Assembly: GCA_963678055.1 (NCBI GenBank)
Contig: OY782679.1
Location: 1,736,001-1,800,000, forward strand
Length of the DNA: 64,000 nt
Reading direction: 5' to 3'
Source of the DNA: CAXXOK01 sp963678055
Lineage (GTDB): Bacteria > Bacillota > Clostridia > Christensenellales > Aristaeellaceae
The translations under genes were made by a program, and so were the position numbers. Below, in pieces: positions 49,194-58,425 of this stretch. The notes beneath the pieces are model-generated. The model saw only the letters and a list, made by a program, of their open reading frames with translations, did not search any database and had not been told where the DNA came from. The number at the start of each line of letters is the position of its first letter. Position 1 is the first letter of the stretch.

Positions 49194-50678
49194 ATGGCAC
49201 TACTACAAGTTAATACCCTGAGCTTTACCTACGAAGGCAGCTATGACCCTGTATTTGACAAGCTTTCCTTTCAGGCAGATACCGCCTGGCATTTGGGGCT
49301 GCTCGGCCGCAATGGCCGTGGAAAAACCACACTGCTGCGTATACTCGCCGGGCAGCTTTCAACGCAGGGCACGATTACCCTACCCCTGAAACCCGTGCTG
49401 TTTCCCTTTGCCATGACCGATTCGGCATATACCGCCAAAGAGGTGATGCTTTCCTTTGCGCCCGATGAACCGGAATGGCGTGTGATGGCCGAGGCCTATC
49501 CGCTGGGGCTTTCGGATGAACTGCTTTCACGCCCGTATACGACTTTAAGCCGAGGCGAGCAAACTAAACTGCAGCTGGCAGCGCTGTTTGCCCGCGAGGA
49601 CAGCTACCCCCTGATTGACGAACCCACCAATCACCTGGACCTGGCCGGACGCGAGATGGTCGCAGACTACCTGGCTAGAAAGCAAGGCTTTCTGCTGGTC
49701 AGCCATGACCGCCATTTTCTAAACCGCTGTATCACCCATACCCTGTCGCTAAACCGCTCGACCGTTACCGTTCAGCGCGGCGATTACGATAGCTGGGAAC
49801 TGGATTTCAACCGTAAAAACGCTGCCGAGGCCGCCCGTAACGTGCAACTAAAAAAAGAGATCGTCACCCTGCAAAAAAGTGCACGCAGGCAGGCCGATTT
49901 TTCCAACAAAGCAGAGAAAGCGAAGTTCCACGTTGCCGAAAGCAAAGTAGCGGCTGTCGACCGCGGATATGTCGGCGCAAGGGCAGCCGCCATGATGAAA
50001 CGATCTTTGGTGACACGGGCCAAAATCGAACGCGACATCCAAGAGCGCGAAAGTCTGCTCAAGGATGCAGAACGCACCGGCAACTTGAAGCTTAAACTGC
50101 TCAAGCACCCCAAACAGCGCCTGATCGAAGTGCGGGATGGCGTAGTCCGCTATGGCGACCACACGGTATGCACCGAACTGAACTTCTCGGTTGAGCGCGG
50201 CGAATGTGTCGCACTGGCCGGGGCCAATGGCTGTGGCAAATCCAGCGTGCTGAAAACCCTGTGTGGACTATCAACTGCGCTACAAGGGAAAGTCAGCATC
50301 GCAAGCGGCCTGCAAATCAGCTATGTTCCACAATCCACCGAGCACCTACGCGGCGAACTGGATGCTTTCATCGCCGAAACCGGCACTGACGAAACCCTGT
50401 TCAAGGCTATACTCCGCAATATGGATTTCGGCCGTCAGCAGTTTGACAAGAATATCGCGCAGTATTCCGAAGGGCAAAAAAAGAAGCTGCTTCTGGCCCG
50501 CAGTTTGTGCGAGGAAGCGCATCTTTTTATATGGGACGAACCCTTAAACTATATTGATGTTTACAGTCGTGTGCAGATGGAAGAACTTCTGCTGACGTTT
50601 AAGCCCACGCTTTTGCTGGTGGAGCACGACCGCGCGTTTTTGGACCGGGTATCCACGAAGATCATTCAGATGACGTAG
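49194..50678 (+). CDS. Lsa-type ABC-F ribosomal protection protein
   Basis: 494 residues with two ATPase modules and no membrane segments. The first has GRNGRGKTT, LSRGEQTKLQL and an IDEPTNHLDL Walker B. The interdomain linker (about 195-310), rich in Lys, Arg and Ala, would reach into the ribosome. The second has GANGCGKSS, YSEGQKKKLLL and WDEPLNYIDV. This domain pattern and length match the Lsa/Vga group, which displaces lincosamides, pleuromutilins or streptogramin A from the 50S subunit. The leader upstream fits drug-induced control. Resistance itself is inferred. Confidence 0.85.
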   Translation: MALLQVNTLSFTYEGSYDPVFDKLSFQADTAWHLGLLGRNGRGKTTLLRILAGQLSTQGTITLPLKPVLFPFAMTDSAYTAKEVMLSFAPDEPEWRVMAEAYPLGLSDELLSRPYTTLSRGEQTKLQLAALFAREDSYPLIDEPTNHLDLAGREMVADYLARKQGFLLVSHDRHFLNRCITHTLSLNRSTVTVQRGDYDSWELDFNRKNAAEAARNVQLKKEIVTLQKSARRQADFSNKAEKAKFHVAESKVAAVDRGYVGARAAAMMKRSLVTRAKIERDIQERESLLKDAERTGNLKLKLLKHPKQRLIEVRDGVVRYGDHTVCTELNFSVERGECVALAGANGCGKSSVLKTLCGLSTALQGKVSIASGLQISYVPQSTEHLRGELDAFIAETGTDETLFKAILRNMDFGRQQFDKNIAQYSEGQKKKLLLARSLCEEAHLFIWDEPLNYIDVYSRVQMEELLLTFKPTLLLVEHDRAFLDRVSTKIIQMT

Positions 50679-50681
50679 GCC

Positions 50682-51335
50682 TTATCCCTCGAACTGTTTC
50701 AACAATTCGGCCGGTGTTACTCCCGCAAACCCGGGCATGTTGTAGTCCGCCATCGGCAATGCTTCTTTGCTGCCGATGCCAACGGCCAGCATGCCCGCGT
50801 TGTGTGCCGCCATAACCCCCGCCTCGGCATCCTCAAACACCAGGCAGTTATTTGCCGGTACGCCCAGGTCGCTGGCACAGCGGGCAAAGACTTCGGGATT
50901 GGGCTTTGCTTTTTGCACCTTGTTGCCGTCGATCACGGCATCAAACAGCTGTGTAATCTTGAGTTTTTCCAGCACCAAATCCGTGTTCTTGCTGGCACTG
51001 CCAAGCCCCACGCGGTATCCGGCATTGCGCGCGTCCGTTAAAAACGCCTTCACACCGGGGAGAATTTCATCCTCCCGGAGTTTATGAATATACTCCAAAT
51101 ACCGGTCATTTTTCCATGTTGCGTATTTGGTTTTTTCATCGTCTGAAAGTGTTACGCCGCCAATCTCCAAAATGATTTCCAGCGAGCGAACACGGCTGAC
51201 GCCTTTCAGGCGTTCGTTATCTTTCAGTGTGAACGGAATATGCAGGGACTCCGCCAGTTCTTTCCATGCGGCAAAGTGATATTTCGCTGTGTCGACAATG
51301 ACACCATCCAGATCAAATATCAATCCGTTAATCAC
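50682..51335 (-). CDS. pgmB: Beta-phosphoglucomutase
   Basis: 217 residues of the HAD superfamily. The nucleophile motif is FDLDGVIVDTAKYHF. GVSRVRSLEIIL (cap region), LGSASKNTDLVLEKL and the acidic motif FEDAEAGVMAAHNAGM are typical of PgmB, which interconverts beta-glucose 1- and 6-phosphate. No maltose phosphorylase gene is adjacent. It is convergent with the ABC-F gene and lies 12 bases after trpS. Confidence 0.88.
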   Translation of the reverse strand: MINGLIFDLDGVIVDTAKYHFAAWKELAESLHIPFTLKDNERLKGVSRVRSLEIILEIGGVTLSDDEKTKYATWKNDRYLEYIHKLREDEILPGVKAFLTDARNAGYRVGLGSASKNTDLVLEKLKITQLFDAVIDGNKVQKAKPNPEVFARCASDLGVPANNCLVFEDAEAGVMAAHNAGMLAVGIGSKEALPMADYNMPGFAGVTPAELLKQFEG

Positions 51336-51347
51336 AGATTATCGTCC

Positions 51348-52367
51348 TCATTTTCTGTCGGGCTGGGTGTAGCCTACCTTCTTTTTCACTTTACTCAGTG
51401 TGCGCACTGCCCGGCGGGACACCGTTTCAGCATTACGGCTCAATACACCCTGCACATACGCTTTATCAGCCATCAAGCGCTCAAACTCGCTTTGGATGGG
51501 GCGCAGCGCTTCAATCACAATCTCGGTCACGACGCTTTTCAGGTCGCCGTATCCCTTACCGGACAGGCTTTCCACCACAGCTTCAATGCTTTGTCCGGAC
51601 AGCGCCGCTGCGATGGACAGCAGGTTGCTAACGCCGGGTTTGTTTTGCACATCATAGCGGATGTCAGCCTCGGAATCGGTCACGGCACGCTTAATCTTGC
51701 GGCGAATATCATCAGGCCGGTCCAGCATACTGATGTAGGTATCCTCGGTATCGGACTTGCTCATCTTGCTGGTAGGCTCCTGCAAGCTCATGATGCGGCT
51801 GCCAACCTTGCCGATATAGGCCTCCGGCACGGTGAAAACATTGCCGTATATGTTGTTAAAACGAATGGCGATATCACGCGTCAGTTCCAGGTGCTGCTTC
51901 TGATCCGAGCCGACGGGTACGAGGTTGGACTGATACAAAAGAATATCCGCCGCCATCAGCACCGGGTAGGTAAACAATCCCGCGTTAATATTGGCCTCGT
52001 TTTTGGCGGACTTCTCTTTGAACTGCGTCATGCGCTGCAACTCGCCCATATAGGTAAAGCAGTTTAAAATCCATGCCAGTTCCGCATGTGCCGGAACATG
52101 GCTCTGGCAATATATCATATTCTTATCGGGGTCAAGCCCGGAGGCGATATACAGCGCTGCAAGTTCCAGCGTGCGCCGGCGCAGATCAGCCGCGTTTTGG
52201 CGCAGCGTAATGGCGTGCATATCGACGATTGCATAAAAACACTCATACTCATTTTCCAGCAGCTTGAAGTTTTTAATCGCGCCAATATAGTTGCCGATCG
52301 TCAGCACACCGGACGGCTGAATACCGGAATAGATGATAGGTTTCTTTTGCGGGGTTTGATCGGTCAT
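51348..52367 (-). CDS. trpS: Tryptophanyl-tRNA synthetase
   Basis: 339 residues from the ATG at 52367 behind GGAGGG. IYSGIQPSGVLTIGNYIGAI contains the class I HIGH-equivalent region, and KMSKS is present in EPTSKMSKSDTEDTYI. It charges tRNA-Trp. Its own promoter lies at 52477-52450 and the leader carries a long stem-loop. Confidence 0.95.
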   Translation of the reverse strand: MTDQTPQKKPIIYSGIQPSGVLTIGNYIGAIKNFKLLENEYECFYAIVDMHAITLRQNAADLRRRTLELAALYIASGLDPDKNMIYCQSHVPAHAELAWILNCFTYMGELQRMTQFKEKSAKNEANINAGLFTYPVLMAADILLYQSNLVPVGSDQKQHLELTRDIAIRFNNIYGNVFTVPEAYIGKVGSRIMSLQEPTSKMSKSDTEDTYISMLDRPDDIRRKIKRAVTDSEADIRYDVQNKPGVSNLLSIAAALSGQSIEAVVESLSGKGYGDLKSVVTEIVIEALRPIQSEFERLMADKAYVQGVLSRNAETVSRRAVRTLSKVKKKVGYTQPDRK

Positions 52368-52396
52368 AGTATACCCTCCGTAACGCAATTCAATAC

Positions 52397-52433
52397 AGAA
52401 ACATGAGATGCTTACTAAGCATCCCATGTTTCT
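52397..52433 (-). other. Long stem-loop in the trpS leader
   Basis: Arms 52397-52414 and 52416-52433 pair over about 18 bases with a single mismatch. It lies just upstream of the trpS ribosome binding site and lacks a T run, so it is more likely an RNA structure of the trpS leader than a terminator. Confidence 0.5.
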
Positions 52434-52449
52434 AATCTTTCATGATTCT

Positions 52450-52477
52450 ATTGTAACACTGATAAGGGAAATGTAAA
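52450..52477 (-). promoter_or_regulatory. Promoter of trpS-pgmB
   Basis: TTTACA (52477-52472) and TACAAT (52455-52450) on the minus strand, 16-base spacer, within the gap after leuB. Confidence 0.6.
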
Positions 52478-52505
52478 ACCCCTACACGAAAGAATTGCGA
52501 GCTGC

Positions 52506-53579
52506 TTATGCCTGCAGCGCCCGGATGATTTTGTCAGTCATCTCTTTAGTGCCGATAGCCGGCTTACCAGCGGCGATATCGCTGGTGCGATAGCCCTGTC
52601 CAAGCACTGTCTCAATTGCAGCTTCCACGGCATCGGCTTCCTTGTCCAGATTAAAGGACATTCGAAGCATCATCGCCGCCGAGAGTATGGTTGCAATGGG
52701 ATTGGCAATGCCCTTGCCTGCGATATCCGGCGCAGAGCCGTGGATGGGCTCATACATGCCGCAAGTGCTTTTCCCCAGCGATGCAGACGCCAACAGACCG
52801 ATGGAGCCGGTAAGCTGGGAGGCTTCATCCGACAGAATATCCCCAAACAGGTTCGAGGTCACCATCACATCAAACTGCGATGGATCCTTGATCAGCTGCA
52901 TGGCGGCGTTGTCCACCAGCATATCGGAGTATTCGACCTCCGGGTACTCCTTGGCCAGTTCGTGCATCACTTCGCGCCAAAGGCGGGAGGATTCCAGCAC
53001 GTTTGCCTTGTCCACGTTGCAAATCTTGTTTCTGCGTTTTTTAGCGGCTTCGAAGGCCACCACGCCGATGCGATGGATTTCTTCCACAGCATACTTTTCG
53101 GTATCGTAGGCGAAGGGGCCCATGTCGCCCTCGCCCCTGCCGCGCTCGCCAAAGTACAGGCCACCGGTCAGTTCGCGCACGATCAGCACATCAACTCCGC
53201 GGGCGGTGATATCCTGCCGAAGTGGCGAGGCCGCCGCCAGCACTTGTTGAAGCTTTACCGGGCGCAGGTTGGCAAACAGGCCCATTTCCTTACGCAAGCC
53301 GAGCAACGCCCGCTCCGGGCGCAGGTGCCCGGGCAGGGTTTCCCACTTCGCGCCGCCGACCGCGCCCAGCAAAACGCTGTCGCTTTCCAGGGCGGCTTTC
53401 AGGGTGTCTGCGGGTAAGGGCTCGCCGCATTTATCAATCGCGCAGCCACCGGCATCCTTCTCGGTCATGGTAAAGCTGTGGCCGAACTTTTCACCGATGA
53501 CATTGAGCACCTTGGCGGCGCTGTCCGTGATTTCCGGGCCGATGCCGTCGCCGGGGATGAGGACGAGATTGTAATTCAT
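52506..53579 (-). CDS. leuB: 3-isopropylmalate dehydrogenase
   Basis: 357 residues. The NAD-binding and metal residues are seen in LIPGDGIGPEITDS, VRELTGGLYFGERG (substrate arginine/tyrosine region), SDMLVDNAAMQLI and YEPIHGSAPDIAGKGIANP. It oxidises and decarboxylates 3-isopropylmalate, and can serve citramalate-derived 3-methylmalate in isoleucine synthesis. It is the last gene of the ilv-leu operon and overlaps leuD through ATGA. Confidence 0.95.
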   Translation of the reverse strand: MNYNLVLIPGDGIGPEITDSAAKVLNVIGEKFGHSFTMTEKDAGGCAIDKCGEPLPADTLKAALESDSVLLGAVGGAKWETLPGHLRPERALLGLRKEMGLFANLRPVKLQQVLAAASPLRQDITARGVDVLIVRELTGGLYFGERGRGEGDMGPFAYDTEKYAVEEIHRIGVVAFEAAKKRRNKICNVDKANVLESSRLWREVMHELAKEYPEVEYSDMLVDNAAMQLIKDPSQFDVMVTSNLFGDILSDEASQLTGSIGLLASASLGKSTCGMYEPIHGSAPDIAGKGIANPIATILSAAMMLRMSFNLDKEADAVEAAIETVLGQGYRTSDIAAGKPAIGTKEMTDKIIRALQA

Positions 53580-54061
53580 TCGAATACGCCCTCCTTCATC
53601 GCCTTCATTAGGCCGCCCGATTCAATGATGCCCTGCAGGAACGGCGGGAAGGACGGAAACTCGGCCGTTTCGCCCGTGGTTTCATTCTTGAGCACACCGC
53701 CGGACAAATCAACACTCAGCTTGTCGCCCGTGTGGATATCCGCGTCACAAACGATGATGGGCAGCCCGATATTGATGGCGTTGCGGTAGAAAATACGCGC
53801 AAAGCTTTTGGCAACCACGCAGCTGATGCCCGCCGCTTTGATGGCGATGGGTGCATGCTCGCGTGAGGAACCGCAGCCGAAGTTCGATCCGGCGGCGAGG
53901 ATGTCGCCCGGTTCGATTTTCGACAGGAACTCTTTGTCGATATCTTCCATGCAGTGCTTGGCCAGTTCTACCGGGTCCGAGGTTGTCAGATACCGAGCAG
54001 GGATGATGACGTCGGTATCGATGTTATCTCCGTAGCAAATTGCTTTTCCGTTGAGTTTCAT
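53576..54061 (-). CDS. leuD: Isopropylmalate isomerase small subunit
   Basis: 161 residues of the short archaeal/clostridial type. DNIDTDVIIPARYL and AAGSNFGCGSSREHAPIAIKAAG are diagnostic. It completes the LeuC 4Fe-4S dehydratase. Confidence 0.94.
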   Translation of the reverse strand: MKLNGKAICYGDNIDTDVIIPARYLTTSDPVELAKHCMEDIDKEFLSKIEPGDILAAGSNFGCGSSREHAPIAIKAAGISCVVAKSFARIFYRNAINIGLPIIVCDADIHTGDKLSVDLSGGVLKNETTGETAEFPSFPPFLQGIIESGGLMKAMKEGVFE

Positions 54062-54075
54062 ATCTTCTTCCTCCC

Positions 54076-55338
54076 TTACGCCAGCATATCCGGCGTGGCG
54101 AGTTTCCCCATCACGGCGGACGCCGCAGCAACAGCCGCGCTGGACAGGTAGACTTCGCTTTCCGTATCGCCCATGCGGCCTACAAAGTTGCGGTTGGTGG
54201 TAGCAACGCAGCGTTCACCCTTGGCGAGTATCCCCATATGCCCGCCCAGACACGGCCCGCAGGTGGGTGTGGATACGGCGCAGCCCGCGTTGACGAAGAT
54301 ATCGAACAGGCCTTCATGCATCGAGTCCATCCAGATTTTCTGGGTGGCGGGGATGACAATCACGCGCACGCCGGGGGCGACCTTGCGGCCTTTGAGCACT
54401 TTGGCGGCAGCTTGCAGGTCGGACAGCCTGCCGTTGGTGCAGGACCCGATCACAACCTGGTCGATTTTCACATCGCCAATCTCGTCAAAGGTTTTGCCGT
54501 TTTCAGGCAAATGCGGGAAGGCGACGATGGGTGTCAGTTTGGACAAATCCATCTCGATAGTGCGGGCATACACCGCATCTTCATCCGCAGCAAAGACCTT
54601 GGGTGCTTTCGCGCCATGATCCTTTAAGTAGGTAAGCGTCTGCTCATCTACCGGGAAGATGCCGTTCTTGCCGCCAGCTTCAATCGCCATATTGCAGATG
54701 CAAAGGCGGTCGTCCATGGTCATTTCCTTCACGCCCTCGCCGGAAAACTCCAGCGACTGGTACAGCGCGCCATCCACACCGATCATCTTGATCAGGTGGA
54801 GGATCACATCCTTGCCGGATATATCGGGGCTGGGTTTGCCTTTGAGCACCACGGAGATAGCCTCCGGCACGCGCAGCCATACCTTGCCCGATGACATGGC
54901 CGCAGCCATATCAGTGGAACCCACGCCCGTGGAAAATGCGCCCAATGCGCCGTAGGTGCAGGTGTGGCTGTCCGCACCGATGACCAGATCACCGGCGGTT
55001 ACCATGCCGCGTTCCGGCAGCAGCGCATGCTCCACGCCGACCTCGCCGACGTCAAAGAAGTTTTTCACTTTCATGCTGCCAGCGAATTCGCGAACCTTTT
55101 TCACCTGTTCGGCAGCTTTAATATCTTTATTGGGGGTGAAGTGATCCATTACCAGGGCAATCTTTTCGCCGTCGAACACGCAGTTGCAACCACATTTATT
55201 GAACTCGTTTACCGCGACCGGCGCGGTGATATCGTTGCCCAATACCAGATCGCAGTTGGCTACAATCATATCCCCCGCCTGTACGGCATCCTTGCCGCAA
55301 TGCGCGGCCAGAACTTTCTGGGTCATTGTCATAGACAT
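54076..55338 (-). CDS. leuC: Isopropylmalate isomerase large subunit
   Basis: 420 residues. Cluster cysteines lie in VVIGSCTNGR and the CAVSTPTCGPCLGGH segment; DSHTCTYGALGAFSTGVGSTDMA is conserved. The start at 55338 (8 bases after GGAGGGG) overlaps the cimA end by 10 bases. With LeuD it isomerises isopropylmalate and, in this operon, presumably citramalate. Confidence 0.95.
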   Translation of the reverse strand: MSMTMTQKVLAAHCGKDAVQAGDMIVANCDLVLGNDITAPVAVNEFNKCGCNCVFDGEKIALVMDHFTPNKDIKAAEQVKKVREFAGSMKVKNFFDVGEVGVEHALLPERGMVTAGDLVIGADSHTCTYGALGAFSTGVGSTDMAAAMSSGKVWLRVPEAISVVLKGKPSPDISGKDVILHLIKMIGVDGALYQSLEFSGEGVKEMTMDDRLCICNMAIEAGGKNGIFPVDEQTLTYLKDHGAKAPKVFAADEDAVYARTIEMDLSKLTPIVAFPHLPENGKTFDEIGDVKIDQVVIGSCTNGRLSDLQAAAKVLKGRKVAPGVRVIVIPATQKIWMDSMHEGLFDIFVNAGCAVSTPTCGPCLGGHMGILAKGERCVATTNRNFVGRMGDTESEVYLSSAAVAAASAVMGKLATPDMLA

Positions 55339-56909
55339 TTGGCAGTCCCCTCCTTATGATGCAGATAATACTCAATTGAATCCGCCAACGCTTCCCAGCT
55401 GGCGGCGATAATATCGGCATTCACGCCGATCGTTGTCCAGTCCATTTCTCCGTCCGTGCTTTCAATCAGCACGCGAACGCGGGATGCCGTGGCATCTTTC
55501 CCGGTCAGTACACGCACCTTGTAATCCACAAGGCGTACGTTGTTGAGCTGCGGGTAGAACACGCTCAGCGCTTTGCGCAGTGCCGTATCCAGTGCGTGCA
55601 CAGGGCCGTTGCCCATGGCGGCAGTCATTTCATGCACATCCTCGACCTGAACCGACAGCATGGCGGATGCGCTCTGGTTTTCATCCGGATGCGGAAACTC
55701 GCCGCTGGTACGGTACATGCCCAGGCTGAAATGCGGGTGGAAGCAATCCAGAATCTTCAGTGCCATCAGTTCAAAGCTTGCGTCCGCACTTTCAAACTGG
55801 TAGCCTTCGTGTTCCATTTCCTTGGTTTTTTCAACAATCCGGGTCACTTCCGGTGAGTTCTTTTTGAGTTTCGGTGCCAGTGCTGCAACTTTCGCAAGCA
55901 CTGTGGTGCGGCCAGATACCTCACTCATCAGGAAGCGGCGCACATTGCCCACGCTCTCGGGCGTAACATGCTCAAACGAACGGCTTACCTTCGATACGCC
56001 GTCGATATGCATGCCGCCTTTATGGGCAAATGCACTGTCGCCAACGTAAGGCTCATTGCGGCTCAGGCGCATGTTGCAAAGCTCAGAAAGCTTTGCGGCC
56101 GTATCCCTGAGCATTTCCAAATCACCGGAACAATCAAAGCCCATTTTCAGGCGCAAATTGCCAATGATTGTGGACAAATCCGTGTTGCCGCAGCGTTCGC
56201 CAATGCCGATGAACGTGCCTTGCACCTGCACTGCGCCGTTTGAAACCGCACTCATGCTCGATGCCACCGCGCAGCCGATATCATTATGGCAGTGGATGCC
56301 GATTCGTTGTTTGGGGAAGGCATCGCATACGGTTTTGACAACCTCGCCGATGCGCTGGGGTGTTGTGCCGCCATTGGTATCGCACAGCACCAGGCTGTCG
56401 GCACCAGCTTCATTGGCAGCAGCCAGCACCTGCATGGCAAACTGTTCATTTTCTTTGTAGCCGTCAAAGAAGTGCTCTGCGTCAAATATCACTTCCTTGC
56501 CCTTGGCTTTGAAGTACGCTATGGTATCCTTCACCAGTCGCAGGTTTTCTTCCAGAGTCGTACCCAGAACCTGCAGCACATGCAAATCCCAGGACTTGCC
56601 GAAAATCACCACAACATCGGTCTTGGCATCCATCAGGGATTGGACGTTAGCGTCCTCCTCCGGACTGCTGCCTTTGCGGCAGGTGGACCCAAAGGCGCAT
56701 AGCTTGGCATGCCTTAACTTCAGGGTGTGAACCTGCGCAAAGAACTCAATGTCTTTGGGATTGGATCCGGGGTTACCCGCTTCGATATAATCGACACCGA
56801 ACGCATCCAGCGTTTTTACGATGTTGAGCTTATCGACCACGGAAAAGGCTACACCTTCCCCCTGCGCGCCATCACGAAGCATGCTGTCGAAGATTTCGAT
56901 CCGTTTCAT
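55329..56909 (-). CDS. cimA: (R)-citramalate synthase
   Basis: 526 residues. IEIFDSMLRDGAQGEGVAF, VDYIEAGNPGSNPKDIEFF and GIHCHNDIGCAVASSMSAV follow the CimA rather than LeuA pattern, and a C-terminal regulatory LeuA-dimer domain is present. It condenses pyruvate and acetyl-CoA, giving a threonine-independent route to 2-oxobutyrate and isoleucine through LeuCDB. It follows leuA by 10 bases. Confidence 0.92.
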   Translation of the reverse strand: MKRIEIFDSMLRDGAQGEGVAFSVVDKLNIVKTLDAFGVDYIEAGNPGSNPKDIEFFAQVHTLKLRHAKLCAFGSTCRKGSSPEEDANVQSLMDAKTDVVVIFGKSWDLHVLQVLGTTLEENLRLVKDTIAYFKAKGKEVIFDAEHFFDGYKENEQFAMQVLAAANEAGADSLVLCDTNGGTTPQRIGEVVKTVCDAFPKQRIGIHCHNDIGCAVASSMSAVSNGAVQVQGTFIGIGERCGNTDLSTIIGNLRLKMGFDCSGDLEMLRDTAAKLSELCNMRLSRNEPYVGDSAFAHKGGMHIDGVSKVSRSFEHVTPESVGNVRRFLMSEVSGRTTVLAKVAALAPKLKKNSPEVTRIVEKTKEMEHEGYQFESADASFELMALKILDCFHPHFSLGMYRTSGEFPHPDENQSASAMLSVQVEDVHEMTAAMGNGPVHALDTALRKALSVFYPQLNNVRLVDYKVRVLTGKDATASRVRVLIESTDGEMDWTTIGVNADIIAASWEALADSIEYYLHHKEGTAKCL

Positions 56910-56919
56910 GGCCGCCCCC

Positions 56920-58425
56920 TTACAACTTATTCATGCCATTGATATAGGCGAGAATACTGGCCTCCAGTATATCGGTGGAAAGACCGCGTCCCGTAACCAC
57001 CTGATCGCCGCAGCGGATTTTGACGATGGCTTCACCCTGGGCATCGTTGCCTTCGGATATGGTCTGAATCACATAATCCTCCAGCGAATGCTCCGGCGCA
57101 GCAATCAGCTTATCCACAGCGTTAAAGGCGGCGTCAATCGGGCCGTCGCCCAGGGCGACTTCCTCGGTGCTTTCCCCGTTATGGGTGACCGATACCACGG
57201 CGTTGGACGTGGAGAAGTTGCCGGAGTTCACCGTAAAGCGTTCCAGCTGGTAGTTGTTGGGCATGGAAGAGTGCGTGTGCCGATGCAGCGCCAGCGCTTC
57301 CAAGTCCTTATCGGTAATCAGCTTTTTACGGTCGCACAGCGCTTTGAACTGCTCATACAGCTTGGTAAACTCATCCTTGGATAGCGAATAGCCAAGGGTG
57401 TTGAGCCGTTCTTCAATCGCGTGGTGGCCGGAATGCTTGCCCAGCACCATTTGGTTTTGGCGCAGGCCGATGGACTCCGGTGTCATAATTTCATAGGTGG
57501 TGCGGTTGGCCATTACGCCGTGCTGATGGATACCCGCTTCATGCGCAAAGGCATTCTGACCGACAATGGCTTTGTTGATCGGTGCATTCACGCCCAGAAT
57601 GCTATATACCAGGCGGCTGGTCGGTGCGATGCGCTTGGTATCGATATTGCACTCCTGCGTATATAGATCCGGGCGCGTATGCATGGACATAACCAGCTCT
57701 TCCAGTGCCGCGTTACCGGCACGCTCGCCGATGCCGTTGATGGTGCATTCCATCTGCCGTGCCCCGGCAGAGACAGCCGCCAAGGAATTGGCTACCGCCA
57801 TACCCAAATCGTTATGACAATGCACAGACAGCGTAATATCATTAACATTGTCCACGTTTTGTTTCAGGTAGTGGATGATTGAGGCCATCTCGCTGGGCGT
57901 GGCATAGCCGACAGTATCGGGAATATTGACCACAGTCGCACCTGCCCGAATGGCAGCATCCACCGCTTTGGCGAGGAATGCCGGCTCGGAGCGCAGGGCA
58001 TCCTCAGCGGAAAACTCCACCTGCGGGCAGAGGTTGCGCGCGTAAGAGACCATCTCTTTAATCGTGGCGAGTACATCGTCCTCCGACATGCGCAGTTTAT
58101 ACTGCATATGGGTCGGTGAGGTCGCAAGAAAGGTGTGAATCAGCGGCGATTTTGCCTGTCGTACCGCTTGCCAGGCCGCGTCGATATCCTTTTTCGTGGC
58201 GCGGGACAAGCTTGCGATGGTACAGTTCTTGATGGCTTTGGAAATCGCTTCTACGGACTCGAAATCGCCTTTGGAGGCAATGGCAAAACCCGCTTCGATT
58301 ACATCCACCTTCATACGCTCCAGCGCATAGGCAACCTCCAGCTTTTCGGACAAGTCCATACTGCAACCGGGTGCCTGCTCGCCATCGCGAAGCGTGGTAT
58401 CAAAAAACTTTACTGGATCTGGCAT
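56920..58425 (-). CDS. leuA: 2-isopropylmalate synthase
   Basis: 501 residues from the ATG at 58425, overlapping the ilvD stop as TAATG; a GGAAGGA site precedes it. FFDTTLRDGEQAPGCSM, SVHCHNDLGMAVANSLAAVSAG and NAFAHEAGIHQHGVM belong to the catalytic barrel. The C-terminal dimer domain is the leucine feedback site. First committed step to leucine. Confidence 0.95.
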   Translation of the reverse strand: MPDPVKFFDTTLRDGEQAPGCSMDLSEKLEVAYALERMKVDVIEAGFAIASKGDFESVEAISKAIKNCTIASLSRATKKDIDAAWQAVRQAKSPLIHTFLATSPTHMQYKLRMSEDDVLATIKEMVSYARNLCPQVEFSAEDALRSEPAFLAKAVDAAIRAGATVVNIPDTVGYATPSEMASIIHYLKQNVDNVNDITLSVHCHNDLGMAVANSLAAVSAGARQMECTINGIGERAGNAALEELVMSMHTRPDLYTQECNIDTKRIAPTSRLVYSILGVNAPINKAIVGQNAFAHEAGIHQHGVMANRTTYEIMTPESIGLRQNQMVLGKHSGHHAIEERLNTLGYSLSKDEFTKLYEQFKALCDRKKLITDKDLEALALHRHTHSSMPNNYQLERFTVNSGNFSTSNAVVSVTHNGESTEEVALGDGPIDAAFNAVDKLIAAPEHSLEDYVIQTISEGNDAQGEAIVKIRCGDQVVTGRGLSTDILEASILAYINGMNKL

